A stretch of DNA of 64,000 nucleotides from JAJEAD01 sp964420925 (lineage in GTDB: Bacteria > Pseudomonadota > Gammaproteobacteria > HK1), in the NCBI GenBank assembly GCA_964420925.1, contig CAYQVB010000022.1, positions 62,001 to 126,000 on the forward strand, in the 5' to 3' direction. The position numbers and the translations under genes were made by a program. Positions 8,588 to 17,533 of this stretch are shown one piece after another (positions within the stretch are counted from its first letter, which is position 1; every line of letters starts with the position of its first letter). The notes beneath the pieces are model-generated. The model saw only the letters and a list, made by a program, of their open reading frames with translations. It searched no databases and had not been told where the DNA came from.

Positions 8588-9105
8588 GTCAATTCTCCTC
8601 TCCTACTCGAGCCAAACCAGACCTCTTGAATTGCCCTGTCGATCGCCCTTGTTTCGGAGACCGGTGTTCTCTCTTGGAGTGCCCCCGAGCACTTGCTGGT
8701 GCGTGATCAGCTTCTCGTTCCTGCTGTCAGTAGAATTTCCTGTCTGAGTAGCGCATCAGCATCAAAGCTCTGCAATGGTGATGTCGAGTCGACTGTGCGG
8801 TGCGACATTCCATAGCAATCTCAAGGCGTACCAATTTCAGTCCAATTTGACCACAGATCAAAATTGAAAAGCAATTGGCGAATGGTTGTCAAGCGGCTGT
8901 GGCATCAAGACATCGAGCATCTTGAGTAGCCTGGTTCGATAGCTTGACGAAACTTGGGGTGTGACCGATCGGGAGTCCTTTGAAGGACGCGATCTGTCAT
9001 TCGATGGCCGCGTGACCTGCGTATATGCACCTCTACGTCTGGCGAGAGAATTCAAGCCAGAAGGCCATGGTCGCCGGCATGTCTGCAAGTGGCGCGAGCC
9101 GGCGG
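8588..9105 (-). promoter_or_regulatory. Gene-free leader of the betaine-type transporter, with operator-like repeat
   Basis: About 520 bases between the regulator stop and the binding-protein start, with no convincing gene. An AT-rich block at 8831-8880 holds an imperfect inverted repeat (CAATTTGA at 8843-8850, TCAAAATTG at 8858-8866) and a further direct CCAATTT copy. This is the likely promoter and operator region of the transporter operon. I found no clear -35/-10 pair. Confidence 0.4.
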
Positions 9106-9852
9106 CTAAATCGCCAGCAGGTCCCGTCGCGCGTCTTCAAGATGGTCCCTGATGATCTGTGCCGCCGTTTCAACCTGACGGCCGGCGATGGCGTTGAACA
9201 ACGCCCGGTGTTGATGGTTGTAGCCGGCAATTCGCTCCGCACTCAAAATCTTGCCCTTCATGTTGTTCCACTGGGCGTGGCCCCGCACCTCATTGATCTG
9301 CTGGTAGAGCGAGATCATCAACGGGTTCTTGGTCGCATCGGCAAGGGCTTGATGGAAATGCTGGTCCCACGCGGAAAAATGGCTGGCATCGTCGTCCGAC
9401 CTCTCCAGAGCGGTGAGGATATCGCCCATGCGGTTGATCTCTCTCGCCGTCCCATTGACCGTGGCCAGACGCACCATATCCGGCTCGAGCGCCACCCTGA
9501 CCTCTACAAGCTGCAGGGGGCTGGTTATCTCCGCCACGCCGTATTCATCGATCTTGGATCGATAGCTGACAAAGGTTCCACTGCCGTGCCGGCGCGTAAC
9601 GAAGCCGCTCTGCTGGAGATGGCCGAGCGCGTCGCGCAGGGTTGCGCGCGAGCAAGACAAGCTTTTCGCCAACTGACGCTCGGCCGGCAGGCGATCACCG
9701 AATTCATAGGCACCATCGAGAATGGCTTGTCGCAGGTAGGCGGCCACTCCGGCGGAGCCCCGCACCGCTAACGGTTCACAACTCGCCGAGTTCGGCTCCA
9801 CCGAAAGCAGAGACACGGAGGGACGGGCAGATATGATGCTTGGCGCGGTCAT
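9106..9852 (-). CDS. FadR-subfamily GntR transcriptional regulator
   Basis: A 248-residue DNA-binding regulator. The N-terminal winged helix-turn-helix (about residues 33-95) has the GntR pattern: LPAERQLAKSLSCSRATLR, ALGHLQQSGFV and RRHGSGTFVS. The C-terminal part is an FCD-type all-helical effector domain, with a metal-site-like series of His and Asp residues (WDQHFHQALA, YNHQHRALFNAI, IIRDHLEDARR). The ATG at 9852 is chosen because the longer frame adds an unstructured N-terminus; no strong ribosome site is visible at either. It lies directly upstream of the betaine-type importer on the same strand and probably controls it, with the transported compound or a breakdown product as effector. 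Confidence 0.85.
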   Translation of the reverse strand: MTAPSIISARPSVSLLSVEPNSASCEPLAVRGSAGVAAYLRQAILDGAYEFGDRLPAERQLAKSLSCSRATLRDALGHLQQSGFVTRRHGSGTFVSYRSKIDEYGVAEITSPLQLVEVRVALEPDMVRLATVNGTAREINRMGDILTALERSDDDASHFSAWDQHFHQALADATKNPLMISLYQQINEVRGHAQWNNMKGKILSAERIAGYNHQHRALFNAIAGRQVETAAQIIRDHLEDARRDLLAI

Positions 9853-9937
9853 GTTGGAAGGCTTCGAATTTAGTCGTGTTGGTCTGATTGGTCCAGAAGA
9901 GGCGTGGCGCAATGTCGCTAGCACATGATCTGTCCGG

Positions 9938-10120
9938 TTAGGTGTCTCCGTGAGGAGGAGGCTGGATGAATCGGACGATGTGGCTAAGGAATGCGCCCAG
10001 GGCAGCGCCGCACAGGAGTACAAGGAAATTCCCGTCAGTAACCGGTTTGAGAAGCATCGCGACGGAGACCGCGAACCGGGAGTGCGTCAGTTTGACATTC
10101 GCATGTTTGCTTGTCGGCAT
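9938..10120 (-). CDS. Possible small membrane protein
   Basis: A 60-residue frame with one hydrophobic helix (FLVLLCGAALGAFLSHIV) after a basic N-terminus. It sits between an AT-rich promoter zone and the FadR-type regulator gene, on the same strand, 85 bases upstream of the regulator start. No good ribosome site precedes the ATG. Position behind a TATAAA box makes it plausible, but a chance frame cannot be excluded. Confidence 0.3.
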   Translation of the reverse strand: MPTSKHANVKLTHSRFAVSVAMLLKPVTDGNFLVLLCGAALGAFLSHIVRFIQPPPHGDT

Positions 10121-10649
10121 GGCAACACTTTAAACGCGGATTCATAAAAATTTGTATTGAATGACTTTTATAACGTGTAAAAATTGTGAAATCCTTGATT
10201 AATTCATAAATACTAAACAGCTTGATCGGAAAGGGCAAACGCCTTTGGGAAGGTAGCCGCGTGCTCCAGGCGGCGGCGTGAACGATGCCGAGACCTGCGG
10301 AAACGGCGTCGCGAAAGCGGTTGTCGGCATCGGTCAGGTTCACCCTGGCCCCTCCCGTCGGTCGCAGCGAGCTTCATGATCAGTTCGGGAAGGCCTCGCC
10401 GATAAAGGCGTGGACGGCAGTTGAATTACTTGCCTGCGCGCGTCCCCAATCTTGGGGAGAATTGGCAATCTTCCCGTATCTTGGACGGGCCGAGTTCAAA
10501 TGGCAAGGACTTCGTCAGCCCGGGCGTGGAACGGTTGCCGGAAAGAGGAGTGGGACGCGTCGGGGTGTCTCCGAGAGTGTCATGGAGCAGGCGCCCGTTC
10601 CATCGTCATTGAGCCACCGCCAACGTTTTCGACCGGTCGACCAGCCGCG
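10121..10649 (-). promoter_or_regulatory. AT-rich promoter zone upstream of the FadR-type regulator
   Basis: This stretch has no convincing gene. Bases 10136-10225 are strikingly AT-rich for this genome and contain TATAAA on the minus strand (10172-10167), about 47 bases before the possible small gene at 10120. The remainder, 10226-10649, is the tail beyond the TauC-like permease gene and shows nothing notable. The AT-rich block probably holds the promoter of the regulator transcript. Confidence 0.4.
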
Positions 10650-11543
10650 TCAGACCTTCCCCTTCCACGGGACGAGCGCCCGCTCGATTCTCCGCATGAT
10701 GAGGTCGAATACGAACGCGACGGCCCCGATCACCACGATGCCGAGAAACACGATGTCGGTGGCCAGAAACCGCGCGGCGTTCAGAACCATGACGCCGATT
10801 CCCGCCTTGGCCGCGACCATCTCCGCCGCGACCAGCGTGGTCCAGCCGAAGGCGATCGCGACCCGCATGCCGGTGAGGATCTCGGGGAGTGCCGCCTTGA
10901 TCACCACCTGTCGAACCACCTGCTGGGGAGTTCCGCCCATCGAATAGGCCGCATGAATCTGCTCGATCGAGACCGAGCGCACCCCGGCCCGGGCGTTTAT
11001 CGCGATGGGAGCGAAGCAGGCGAGATAGATCAGGAACAGCTTGCCGGACTCGCCGATCCCGAACCAGATGATCGTCAGCGGGAGATACGCCAGCGGTGGG
11101 ATCGGACGATAGAACTCGATTGGCGGGTCGAAGACGCCGCGGGCGTAACGGCTCATGCCCATCGCGATGCCGATGGGAACGGCGGTCGCCACCGCCAGGA
11201 AGAAGGAGAGAAATACCCGGTAAAGACTCCACAAAATATGTTCGTAGAGGGTGTGCTCGCTGAAACCGGCGCACTCGGCCTCGACGCCGTCACGCGCGCC
11301 GAGCGCGACGAGCAGCATCTCGAGATAGTAGTCGGTGCACGCGATCCTGTTGAACTTCGAGATCACCAATTCGGGAGACGGCAGGAATAGGGGGCGGATC
11401 AGCTCGAGGTGGGTGACGACCCACCACCCTCCGAGGATCGCCACGATCGTGACCGCGCTGATGAAGGTGCTGTTGCCACGGCCCGGCGCCCCGTACTGGT
11501 CGACGGCCTGTTGTTTCCGCCGCGAGAAGATCCAGAGGTTCAT
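10650..11543 (-). CDS. NitT/TauT-family ABC transporter permease (TauC/SsuC-like)
   Basis: A 297-residue inner-membrane protein with about six helices and the transport loop that contacts the ATPase (AAYSMGGTPQQVVRQVV, about residues 207-223). It has an N-terminal helix (FISAVTIVAILGGWWVV) and a family-typical PPIEFYRPIPPLAYLPL segment. Relatives import taurine, alkanesulfonates, nitrate or pyrimidine precursors. A segment of about 30 residues between the first two helices, with two Cys (IACTDYYLEML and AECAGFSEHTL), is longer than in TauC. Its start shares ATGA with the stop of the ATPase gene, so the two are coupled. Confidence 0.85.
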   Translation of the reverse strand: MNLWIFSRRKQQAVDQYGAPGRGNSTFISAVTIVAILGGWWVVTHLELIRPLFLPSPELVISKFNRIACTDYYLEMLLVALGARDGVEAECAGFSEHTLYEHILWSLYRVFLSFFLAVATAVPIGIAMGMSRYARGVFDPPIEFYRPIPPLAYLPLTIIWFGIGESGKLFLIYLACFAPIAINARAGVRSVSIEQIHAAYSMGGTPQQVVRQVVIKAALPEILTGMRVAIAFGWTTLVAAEMVAAKAGIGVMVLNAARFLATDIVFLGIVVIGAVAFVFDLIMRRIERALVPWKGKV

Positions 11544-12343
11544 GGGATTTGCTCACCCACTTCTTCGCCGTGGATGATCGACAGGATCTCCTCGCGCACC
11601 TCGATGAACTCGGGCGAGGACTTGACCTGTCTCGCGTTGCCGGTCTCGAAGAACCGGCCGCAGAAGTCGAGATCGTACTCGTGCGTGATGCGGCCCGGCC
11701 GCGGGGACATGACGATGAGTCGGGTGGCCATGAACAGCGCTTCTTCGACGCTATGGGTGATGAAGAACACGACCTTTCGCGTCTTCCTCCACACGTCGAG
11801 GATCAGCTCCTGCATGTTCTCCCGCGTAAAGGCGTCCAGCGCGCCGAGCGGCTCGTCCATGAGCAGCATGTCCGGGTTGCAGGTGAGCGCCCGCGCGAGG
11901 CCCACCCGCTGTTGCATACCTCCCGAGAGCTGGTAGATGGGGTAGCGTTCGAAATCCGAGAGCCCCACCAGGGCCAGGTTGTCGCGGGCTCTGGCGCGGC
12001 GTTCGCCTCCTGCAACCCCCTGGAGCTTCAGTCCGAACTCGGTGTTCTCCACCACGTTGAGCCAGGGAAGCAGCGCGTGCTTCTGGAAGACGACGCCTCG
12101 ATCCCGCCCCGGACCGGTGACCGGATCGCCCTTGTGGAGAATCTCCCCGGAAGTGGGGGAGAGAAAGCCTGCGATGACGTTGAGCAGAGTGGTCTTGCCG
12201 CAACCCGACGCCCCGAGCGCCACCACGAACTCGTTCTCGTGGAACTCGAAGTTCACGTCGTCGAGGGCTCTGACGCTCCCGACGCCTTCGATGGCGGGGA
12301 ACTCCATTGCAACGTGACGGAGACTGATGATGGGTGCGGTCAT
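11540..12343 (-). CDS. NitT/TauT-family ABC transporter ATP-binding protein (TauB/SsuB-like)
   Basis: A 267-residue ATPase with Walker A (GASGCGKTT), Q-loop (VVFQKHALLPWLNV), signature (LSGGMQQR), Walker B (MLLMDEPLGALD) and H-loop (FITHSVEEAL). The PWLNV motif after the Q-loop is typical of the taurine/nitrate/sulfonate ATPases. The ATG at 12343 is preferred over longer starts, whose extra N-terminus is a disordered Arg/Gly-rich tail. The gene overlaps the permease gene by four bases and follows the binding-protein gene after 189 bases, giving the tauABC order on the minus strand. Confidence 0.88.
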   Translation of the reverse strand: MTAPIISLRHVAMEFPAIEGVGSVRALDDVNFEFHENEFVVALGASGCGKTTLLNVIAGFLSPTSGEILHKGDPVTGPGRDRGVVFQKHALLPWLNVVENTEFGLKLQGVAGGERRARARDNLALVGLSDFERYPIYQLSGGMQQRVGLARALTCNPDMLLMDEPLGALDAFTRENMQELILDVWRKTRKVVFFITHSVEEALFMATRLIVMSPRPGRITHEYDLDFCGRFFETGNARQVKSSPEFIEVREEILSIIHGEEVGEQIP

Positions 12344-12532
12344 GGGCGTTCCGCTATGGTTTGCGGCTCCCGAGCGCTCCATCGCCACAACGCATCCTGT
12401 TCGTTCCCCGCCGTCTGTCTGGTCCGGCTCACCATGCTCCGATCCGGTCTCTCGAGTCTCCTGCCGCCCCCGGCGCGCGAATGCACGCCGGAGCAGCAAG
12501 AGAAACCGGGTAGCCGCAGGCGAGCTGTGGGG

Positions 12533-13531
12533 TCAGCAGCCGCCGTCCATCACCATCTGGGCGAACTTGGGAGTGGCGGAGTCGGCGTAGCTCTCCAGCA
12601 CCTCATCCAGCTTGCCCTGCGCCATCAGGAACTCCGATGCCGCCATCAGTGCGTTCTGCACGCCGCCTCCAAGCCAGGTGCCGGATACCTGCTCCTCGAG
12701 GGTCGGATAGTCGTACAGGGCGAGGACTCCACCAACCTGGTCCGCATTGCCGGACACGCTGTCGGCAATTGCCATGGCGTTGTCGGTCCCGGGGCCGTAG
12801 GCGCCGGGGTTGGCGCGGTAGTCGGCGTCGGCTGACGACACCATCTTGACCCACTGGCAAGCGAAGTCGGGGTTCTCGTCCGTGAACCCCTTGCGGGCGA
12901 CCATCGCGTCGAAGGTGGCCTTGCCCCAGTTGCTGAGATCACCCGAGGTGATGAGCACGCGGCCCTTCTCCTTCATGCGTCCGAGGGCGGGATCCCAGAC
13001 GAAGCCTCCGTTGATGTCCCCGCGCTCCCAGGCCGCGACCATGTCCGGGGGCGACATGTCCAGGACGTCCAGGTCCTTGGGAGAGATGTTGAACTGCTCG
13101 AGCGCGAACATCATGTGGAAGTGGGTGGTGGAGCCGAAAGGAACCGCAATTGTCTTGCCCTCGAGATCCTGGGGGGCGGTGATGGAGTCGTCTACCACCA
13201 GCGCTTCCGCATTGTTGATGTTGTCGTAGATGTAGATGACCTGCAGATCGACGCCACGACTGAAACCCGCGGCGGTCGGCGAGGAGCCGTTGAGAGAGAT
13301 GTCCACCGAGCCCGACGCCATCGCGTTGATGACTTCCGTCCCGGAGGTGAACTTGACGAACTCGATGCTCTTGCCACCGAGGCCGTTGGCTTCGAGTTCC
13401 TTCATGTTTGCCTTCCACGGTCCATAGACGAGCTGATAGCCGACCGTCACATCGGCCGCGTGCGAAGCGCCGCTCGCGCAGAGCATTATGGAAAACGCGG
13501 CGAGCATTGCTTTGGATAGATGGTTCTTCAT
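12533..13531 (-). CDS. Taurine-type periplasmic binding protein (TauA-like)
   Basis: A 332-residue periplasmic protein. Residues 1-26 form a signal peptide cleaved after SHA. The mature protein has the TauA pattern: VTVGYQLVYGPWK, then KFTSGTEVINAMASGSVDI, GSSPTAAGFSRGV and VPFGSTTHFHMMFAL. In TauA the matching residues hold the sulfonate group, so taurine or a related sulfonate is a fair guess, though nitrate- or amine-binding members look similar. ATG 13531 has AGGAG seven bases upstream and is preferred over a TTG two codons earlier. It heads the TauABC-like operon; no TauD-type dioxygenase lies next to it. Confidence 0.86.
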   Translation of the reverse strand: MKNHLSKAMLAAFSIMLCASGASHAADVTVGYQLVYGPWKANMKELEANGLGGKSIEFVKFTSGTEVINAMASGSVDISLNGSSPTAAGFSRGVDLQVIYIYDNINNAEALVVDDSITAPQDLEGKTIAVPFGSTTHFHMMFALEQFNISPKDLDVLDMSPPDMVAAWERGDINGGFVWDPALGRMKEKGRVLITSGDLSNWGKATFDAMVARKGFTDENPDFACQWVKMVSSADADYRANPGAYGPGTDNAMAIADSVSGNADQVGGVLALYDYPTLEEQVSGTWLGGGVQNALMAASEFLMAQGKLDEVLESYADSATPKFAQMVMDGGC

Positions 13532-14111
13532 TGTCAATCTCCTGTTCGTGCAGTTACGAAACGAGCACCGTCCGAGCCGTCGAGGGTCGACGGCGCTCTC
13601 TACGCGTGGCCTCGCCGATGGCGGGCAGGCTGTGACCTGCGCAACGCGCCATCTCCGGCGCGGCGCGGGTCCTCGATTCCCGATCGAAGCCCGGTTTGTT
13701 CACCCACGCATTTCGCGCCTCCGACCGCCTGAGCATGCCCCCGCGCATTCTCCCTCCCTGTCGGACCCAAGAAGCGTCCTGCGGGACACGTCGTTCGTTA
13801 GTGTGGGGGCATTCGATGTCGATGGTCAATGGCACAATATGGCTCAAGGATTCAGGCTCTTTTCATTGGAGAGAGGAGTAACAACTGGTTCGGTATGGAT
13901 ACCAGTTGAAGCCTCGTCGAATCAGCGGGTTTGGCTGCTGATGCAGGAAGGTGGGCGGGGCGCGTGCTTCCTCGGGATCTCGAAAGAGAGATAGTCTTCC
14001 TGGCGTCTCGGGAACTGGGGCATCGCAGGTCATGCCGTCCGGGTCGTCCGATTTCCCGGCGCTCGGGGTTCGCGTTCCCGAGGCATTTCACGGACGGAGG
14101 AGAAGGGCGCA
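13532..14111. promoter_or_regulatory. Divergent intergenic region of the TauA-like and kinase genes
   Basis: A 580-base gene-free region between two diverging genes, so it should carry both promoters. I saw no clear -35/-10 pair. It contains the strong nested palindrome described separately at 13882-13908. Confidence 0.45.
13882..13908. promoter_or_regulatory. Nested perfect palindrome, candidate FadR/GntR-type operator
   Basis: CAACTGGT (13882-13889) is the exact inverse of ACCAGTTG (13901-13908). Inside it GGTAT (13892-13896) pairs with ATACC (13899-13903). The outer ACTGGT/ACCAGT arms resemble operators of FadR-family regulators. It lies in the divergent region between the TauA-like gene and the kinase gene, about 350 and 200 bases from the two starts. 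Confidence 0.45.
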
Positions 14112-15179
14112 GTGAATTCCGATCCCTGTTGCACGATCGCTTCGTGCTTCGCGCTCGAAGGACACTACCTGGGCAGCGTTCCCCACGGGTCCGGCCACGT
14201 CCACGAGACGTTTCGGGGCCGCTTCACGCTCGGTGCTCGACGCCAATCCGTGATCTTTCAGCGCCTGAACCTTCGGGTGTTTCCCGACCCGCATGCCTTG
14301 ATGAAGAACCTGCTCGCGGTGACGGCAGCTCTTCGGAGGAGCCATGGGCCGCACGCTCCGCGCCGGGTGTTGCGGGCGATCGAGACTCGTTCGGGAGGCT
14401 TTCTGCACCGGGACGAGCACGGTGAGTTCTGGCGCTGTTTCGCATTCATCGAGGGCAGTCGCAGCATCGACCGGGTGAGCGAAGCCGGTGACGCGTTCGC
14501 GGCCGCCTTCGCGTTCGGGGACTTCGCGAGGCGGCTCGTGCCCGGGGGGATCCGGCTCGCGGAGCTCATTCCGGGCTTCCACGATACGCCCACCCGCCTC
14601 GCGCATCTCGAGGCGGCGGCGGCACTCGATGTGCGCGGGCGGCGGAAAGGGATCGCGACGGAGTGGCGACAGGTCGAACGGCTCGCTTCGATCGCCTCCT
14701 TGCTCGTCGAAGCGCAATCGCGCGGACTCATCCGGACCCGAATCGCCCACAATGACGCCAAGATCAACAACGTCCTCTTCGACACGGATTCCGGAGAAGC
14801 CCTGTGCGTGATCGATCTCGATACCGCGATGCCGGGCACTCCGCTCTTCGATTTCGGCGATCTCGTGCGCACCGCGAGCTGTCGTGCGGCCGAGGACACG
14901 AGCGCGCTGGAAACGGTGGAGATGGATCCGGAGCTCTACGCCGCGCTTCACGAGGGCTATCTGGCCGGCGCGTCGGGCAGCGTGAGCGAGACGGAGGCCG
15001 AGCTCATGCCGCACGCGGGCGTGCTCATCACCTTCGAGACCGGGGTCCGCTTCCTGACCGACTACCTGAATGGGGACACGTACTTTCGCGTGCACCACGC
15101 CGAACAGAACCTGCATCGCGCCCGGTGCCAGTTGGCTCTCGCCGCCGACGTGGCACGCCGGCTCGAGGTGAAGCTCTGA
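14112..15179 (+). CDS. APH-family kinase similar to N-acetylhexosamine 1-kinase
   Basis: A 355-residue cytoplasmic small-molecule kinase of the aminoglycoside phosphotransferase fold. The catalytic loop is clear (RIAHNDAKINNVLFD, with Asp acting as base) and is followed by the metal-binding VIDLDTAMPG and FDFGDLVR segments. The N-terminus has the nucleotide-loop region (YLGSVPHGSGHVHETFRG). This combination (HNDAKINNVLFD plus DLDTAMPG) is typical of NahK-like sugar kinases rather than drug-resistance enzymes, so an amino-sugar or similar metabolite is the probable substrate. The start is GTG 14112, with GGAGGAG about eleven bases upstream. It diverges from the TauABC-like operon. Confidence 0.75.
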   Translation: MNSDPCCTIASCFALEGHYLGSVPHGSGHVHETFRGRFTLGARRQSVIFQRLNLRVFPDPHALMKNLLAVTAALRRSHGPHAPRRVLRAIETRSGGFLHRDEHGEFWRCFAFIEGSRSIDRVSEAGDAFAAAFAFGDFARRLVPGGIRLAELIPGFHDTPTRLAHLEAAAALDVRGRRKGIATEWRQVERLASIASLLVEAQSRGLIRTRIAHNDAKINNVLFDTDSGEALCVIDLDTAMPGTPLFDFGDLVRTASCRAAEDTSALETVEMDPELYAALHEGYLAGASGSVSETEAELMPHAGVLITFETGVRFLTDYLNGDTYFRVHHAEQNLHRARCQLALAADVARRLEVKL

Positions 15180-15316
15180 GAGCAAAAGCTCGGTGAGCTC
15201 CGCTCGGCGCCCGGCCCAGGACGCCTTGGGGAGGGCAATGTCTGTATGATGCGAACGAGTCGAACGGGACAAATCGAAATCGGAGCATTCATGACACGGA
15301 CACGGGGAGGCCGGTA

Positions 15317-16126
15317 GTGCCGGATCGCGATCAGACGAGCAACATGGCGTTGTTCTGCGACTTCGAGAACATCGCGCTCGGGGTGCGGGATGCGAAGTAC
15401 GATGACCTCGACATAACTCGGGTGCTCGAACGCCTGCTGCTCAAGGGCAGCATCGTGGTCAAGAAGGCGTATGCCGACTGGGATCGTTACAAGAGCTTCA
15501 AGCGCGGCATGCACGAGGCCGCGTTCGAGCTCATCGATATCCCGCACGTGCGCCAGTCCGGAAAGAATTCCGCCGACATCCGCCTGGTCGTCGATGCGCT
15601 CGACCTCTGTTACACCAAGTCGCACGTCGACACTTTCGTAATCATCAGCGGCGATTCCGACTTCTCCCCGCTCGTGAGCAAGCTTCGGGAGAACGACAAG
15701 ATGGTGGTCGGCATCGGAGTCAAGAATTCGACTTCCGACCTTCTGACCGCAAACTGCGATGAGTTCATTTTCTACGACGACCTCGTTCGCGGACGCGAAG
15801 CGAACAAGAAGAAACGGCGGCAGGGGCGCTCGAAAAAGAAGTCGGATGAGAAGAACGCCAGCCGGGGTGAGGAGGAAGATCGCAGCCAGGAAGCATTCGA
15901 CCTCGTCTTCGAGACGGTGGAAGCGCTCATCGAGGAGCGCGGTGGAGACGAGACCCTGTGGGGCTCGATGGTCAAGCAGGCGTTGCGCCGGCGAAAACCG
16001 GGCTTCAACGAGAGCTACTATGGGTTTCGCTCCTTCAACCGGCTCCTGGAAGAGACGAGCGCCCACCACCCGCTCGAGCTCATTGCCGACGAGAAGTCGG
16101 GCGGCTACGTGATCAAGGCGAGCTGA
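15317..16126 (+). CDS. NYN-domain putative ribonuclease with C-terminal LOTUS/OST-HTH domain
   Basis: A 269-residue protein. Residues 10-155 form a NYN (LabA/DUF88-like, PIN-type) domain, with the acidic residues expected of a metal-dependent RNase: CDFENIA at the first strand, KNSADIRLVVDALD, and IISGDSDFSPLV. A Lys/Arg-rich linker (about 160-190, KKKRRQGRSKKKSDEKN) follows, and then an OST-HTH/LOTUS domain at 195-269 ending in YYGFRSFNRLLEE and GGYVIKAS. Such proteins are thought to act on structured RNA. The start is GTG 15317 after GGGAGG. It is followed by a tRNA-binding-domain gene, so an RNA-related role is likely. Confidence 0.82.
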   Translation: MPDRDQTSNMALFCDFENIALGVRDAKYDDLDITRVLERLLLKGSIVVKKAYADWDRYKSFKRGMHEAAFELIDIPHVRQSGKNSADIRLVVDALDLCYTKSHVDTFVIISGDSDFSPLVSKLRENDKMVVGIGVKNSTSDLLTANCDEFIFYDDLVRGREANKKKRRQGRSKKKSDEKNASRGEEEDRSQEAFDLVFETVEALIEERGGDETLWGSMVKQALRRRKPGFNESYYGFRSFNRLLEETSAHHPLELIADEKSGGYVIKAS

Positions 16127-16188
16127 ACCGGGCGCCCACGAGAGGCTCCGCAGCCGATGGGCGGCCTCCCGTGGGGAGAAGATTGCGC

Positions 16189-16527
16189 ATGGAAACCATC
16201 GATTGGCAGGCATTCCAAAAGGTCGAGCTCCGCGTCGGCCGGGTGGTGAGCGCGGAGCCCTTCGCGAAGGCACGATTGCCCGCCTACGTTCTGCATGTCG
16301 ATTTCGGGGAGACGATCGGCACCCGGAAGTCGAGCGCGCAGATCACCGCCCGCTACCGGCCGGAGGACCTGGTCGGCCGCCTCGTCGTCGGCGTGGTCAA
16401 CTTTCCGCCCAAGCAGATCGGACCGCTCATGTCGGAGTGTCTGATCACCGGGTTCCGGGACGAGCGCGGCGACGTGCTGCTGTGCGTTCCCGACGGAACG
16501 GTGCCGCTCGGAGCCAGGCTCATGTAG
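16189..16527 (+). CDS. csaA: CsaA-like tRNA-binding-domain protein
   Basis: A 112-residue single-domain protein with the EMAP-II/Trbp111 OB fold. Diagnostic segments are FQKVELRVGRVVSAEPF, PAYVLHVDFG, RKSSAQIT, VGVVNFPPKQIG and SECLITGF. The length (about 110) and the KSSAQIT and NFPPKQIG motifs match CsaA, which binds tRNA and has been described as a secretion-linked chaperone. The start ATG 16189 has GGGGAG about nine bases upstream. It converges with the peptide-transporter ATPase gene, with only seven bases between their stop codons. Confidence 0.85.
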   Translation: METIDWQAFQKVELRVGRVVSAEPFAKARLPAYVLHVDFGETIGTRKSSAQITARYRPEDLVGRLVVGVVNFPPKQIGPLMSECLITGFRDERGDVLLCVPDGTVPLGARLM

Positions 16528-16534
16528 GCGGCGG

Positions 16535-17533
16535 CTACGCTGCGCTCCGGCGCTCTCCTCCGAGGGGGAAGTGACAGCGGACCTGATGCTGATCGTCGAG
16601 CATGGTGGGTGGCGGCGTCTCGCGCCGGCAGCGTTCCTGCGCGTAGGGGCAGCGGGGATGGAACTCGCATCCCGAGGGGCGCATCCGCAGGCTCGGCACC
16701 TCGCCTTCGATGGAGACGGTCTTGCGGCGTCGCTTCGGGTCCGGCCGGGGCACCGCGCCGAGCAGCGCTTCGGTGTAGGGGTGTGCAGGTGAGCGGAATA
16801 TCGTCGCGGTGGTTCCCTGCTCGACGAAGCGGCCGAGGTACATGATCGCGATTCGGTTGCTGGTGTGGCGCACCACCGGCAGGTTGTGAGTGATGACGAG
16901 GTAGCTCATCCCGAAACGCGCCTGCAGTCCGGCCATCAGGTTGAGCACTTCGCCCTGAACGGAGACGTCGAGCCCCGCGGTCGGCTCGTCGGCGATGATG
17001 AGCTTGGGCGAAAGGGCAAGGGCGCGGGCCACCCCCACCCGCCGTGCCTGGCCGCCCGAGAGCTCATGCGGAAAGCGCCCCACGAAGTTGGGGGGCAGAC
17101 CGACGAGGTCCATCAACCGCTTGACCTCCGCCTCGTTGTCGCGCTGCTCCGTGCGGTGGACCTCGAAGGGTTCCCGGATCTGGCCGCGCACGGTGCGCCT
17201 CGGGCTGAGCGAGGCCACGGGATCCTGGAACATCATCGCGATCTCGCGACGGTACGCCTTGTAGGCCCGGTCCCCGAGCCCCCGGAGCTCGGTCCCTTCG
17301 AAGCGGATGCTGCCGCTCTGAGGGTGCACGAGGCCGATGATCGCGCGCCCCAGCGTCGTCTTGCCGGAGCCGCTCTCGCCAACGAGCGCGAGGGTCTCAC
17401 CTTCATGCATTCGGAAGGAGACGTCGAGGACGGCATCGATCCACGGGTCTTCCTCGCGATGTGCGAGTGCGCGCAACGCGCCGGTGATCCGGAAGCGCAC
17501 CCGGAGGCCGTCGACTTCGAGCAGCTCACTCAT
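16535..17533 (-). CDS. Dipeptide/oligopeptide ABC transporter ATP-binding protein (DppF/OppF-like)
   Basis: A 332-residue ATPase with Walker A (GESGSGKTT), Q-loop (MMFQDPVASLSPRRTV), signature (LSGGQARR), Walker B (LIIADEPTAGLDVS) and H-loop (VITHNLPVV). The C-terminal oligopeptide-transporter extension carries the Cys cluster SGCEFHPRCPYAQERC. The start ATG overlaps the stop of the DppD-like gene as ATGA (17533-17530). It is the last gene of the interrupted peptide-importer operon. One of two non-identical ATPases, as is usual in this family. Confidence 0.9.
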   Translation of the reverse strand: MSELLEVDGLRVRFRITGALRALAHREEDPWIDAVLDVSFRMHEGETLALVGESGSGKTTLGRAIIGLVHPQSGSIRFEGTELRGLGDRAYKAYRREIAMMFQDPVASLSPRRTVRGQIREPFEVHRTEQRDNEAEVKRLMDLVGLPPNFVGRFPHELSGGQARRVGVARALALSPKLIIADEPTAGLDVSVQGEVLNLMAGLQARFGMSYLVITHNLPVVRHTSNRIAIMYLGRFVEQGTTATIFRSPAHPYTEALLGAVPRPDPKRRRKTVSIEGEVPSLRMRPSGCEFHPRCPYAQERCRRETPPPTMLDDQHQVRCHFPLGGERRSAA

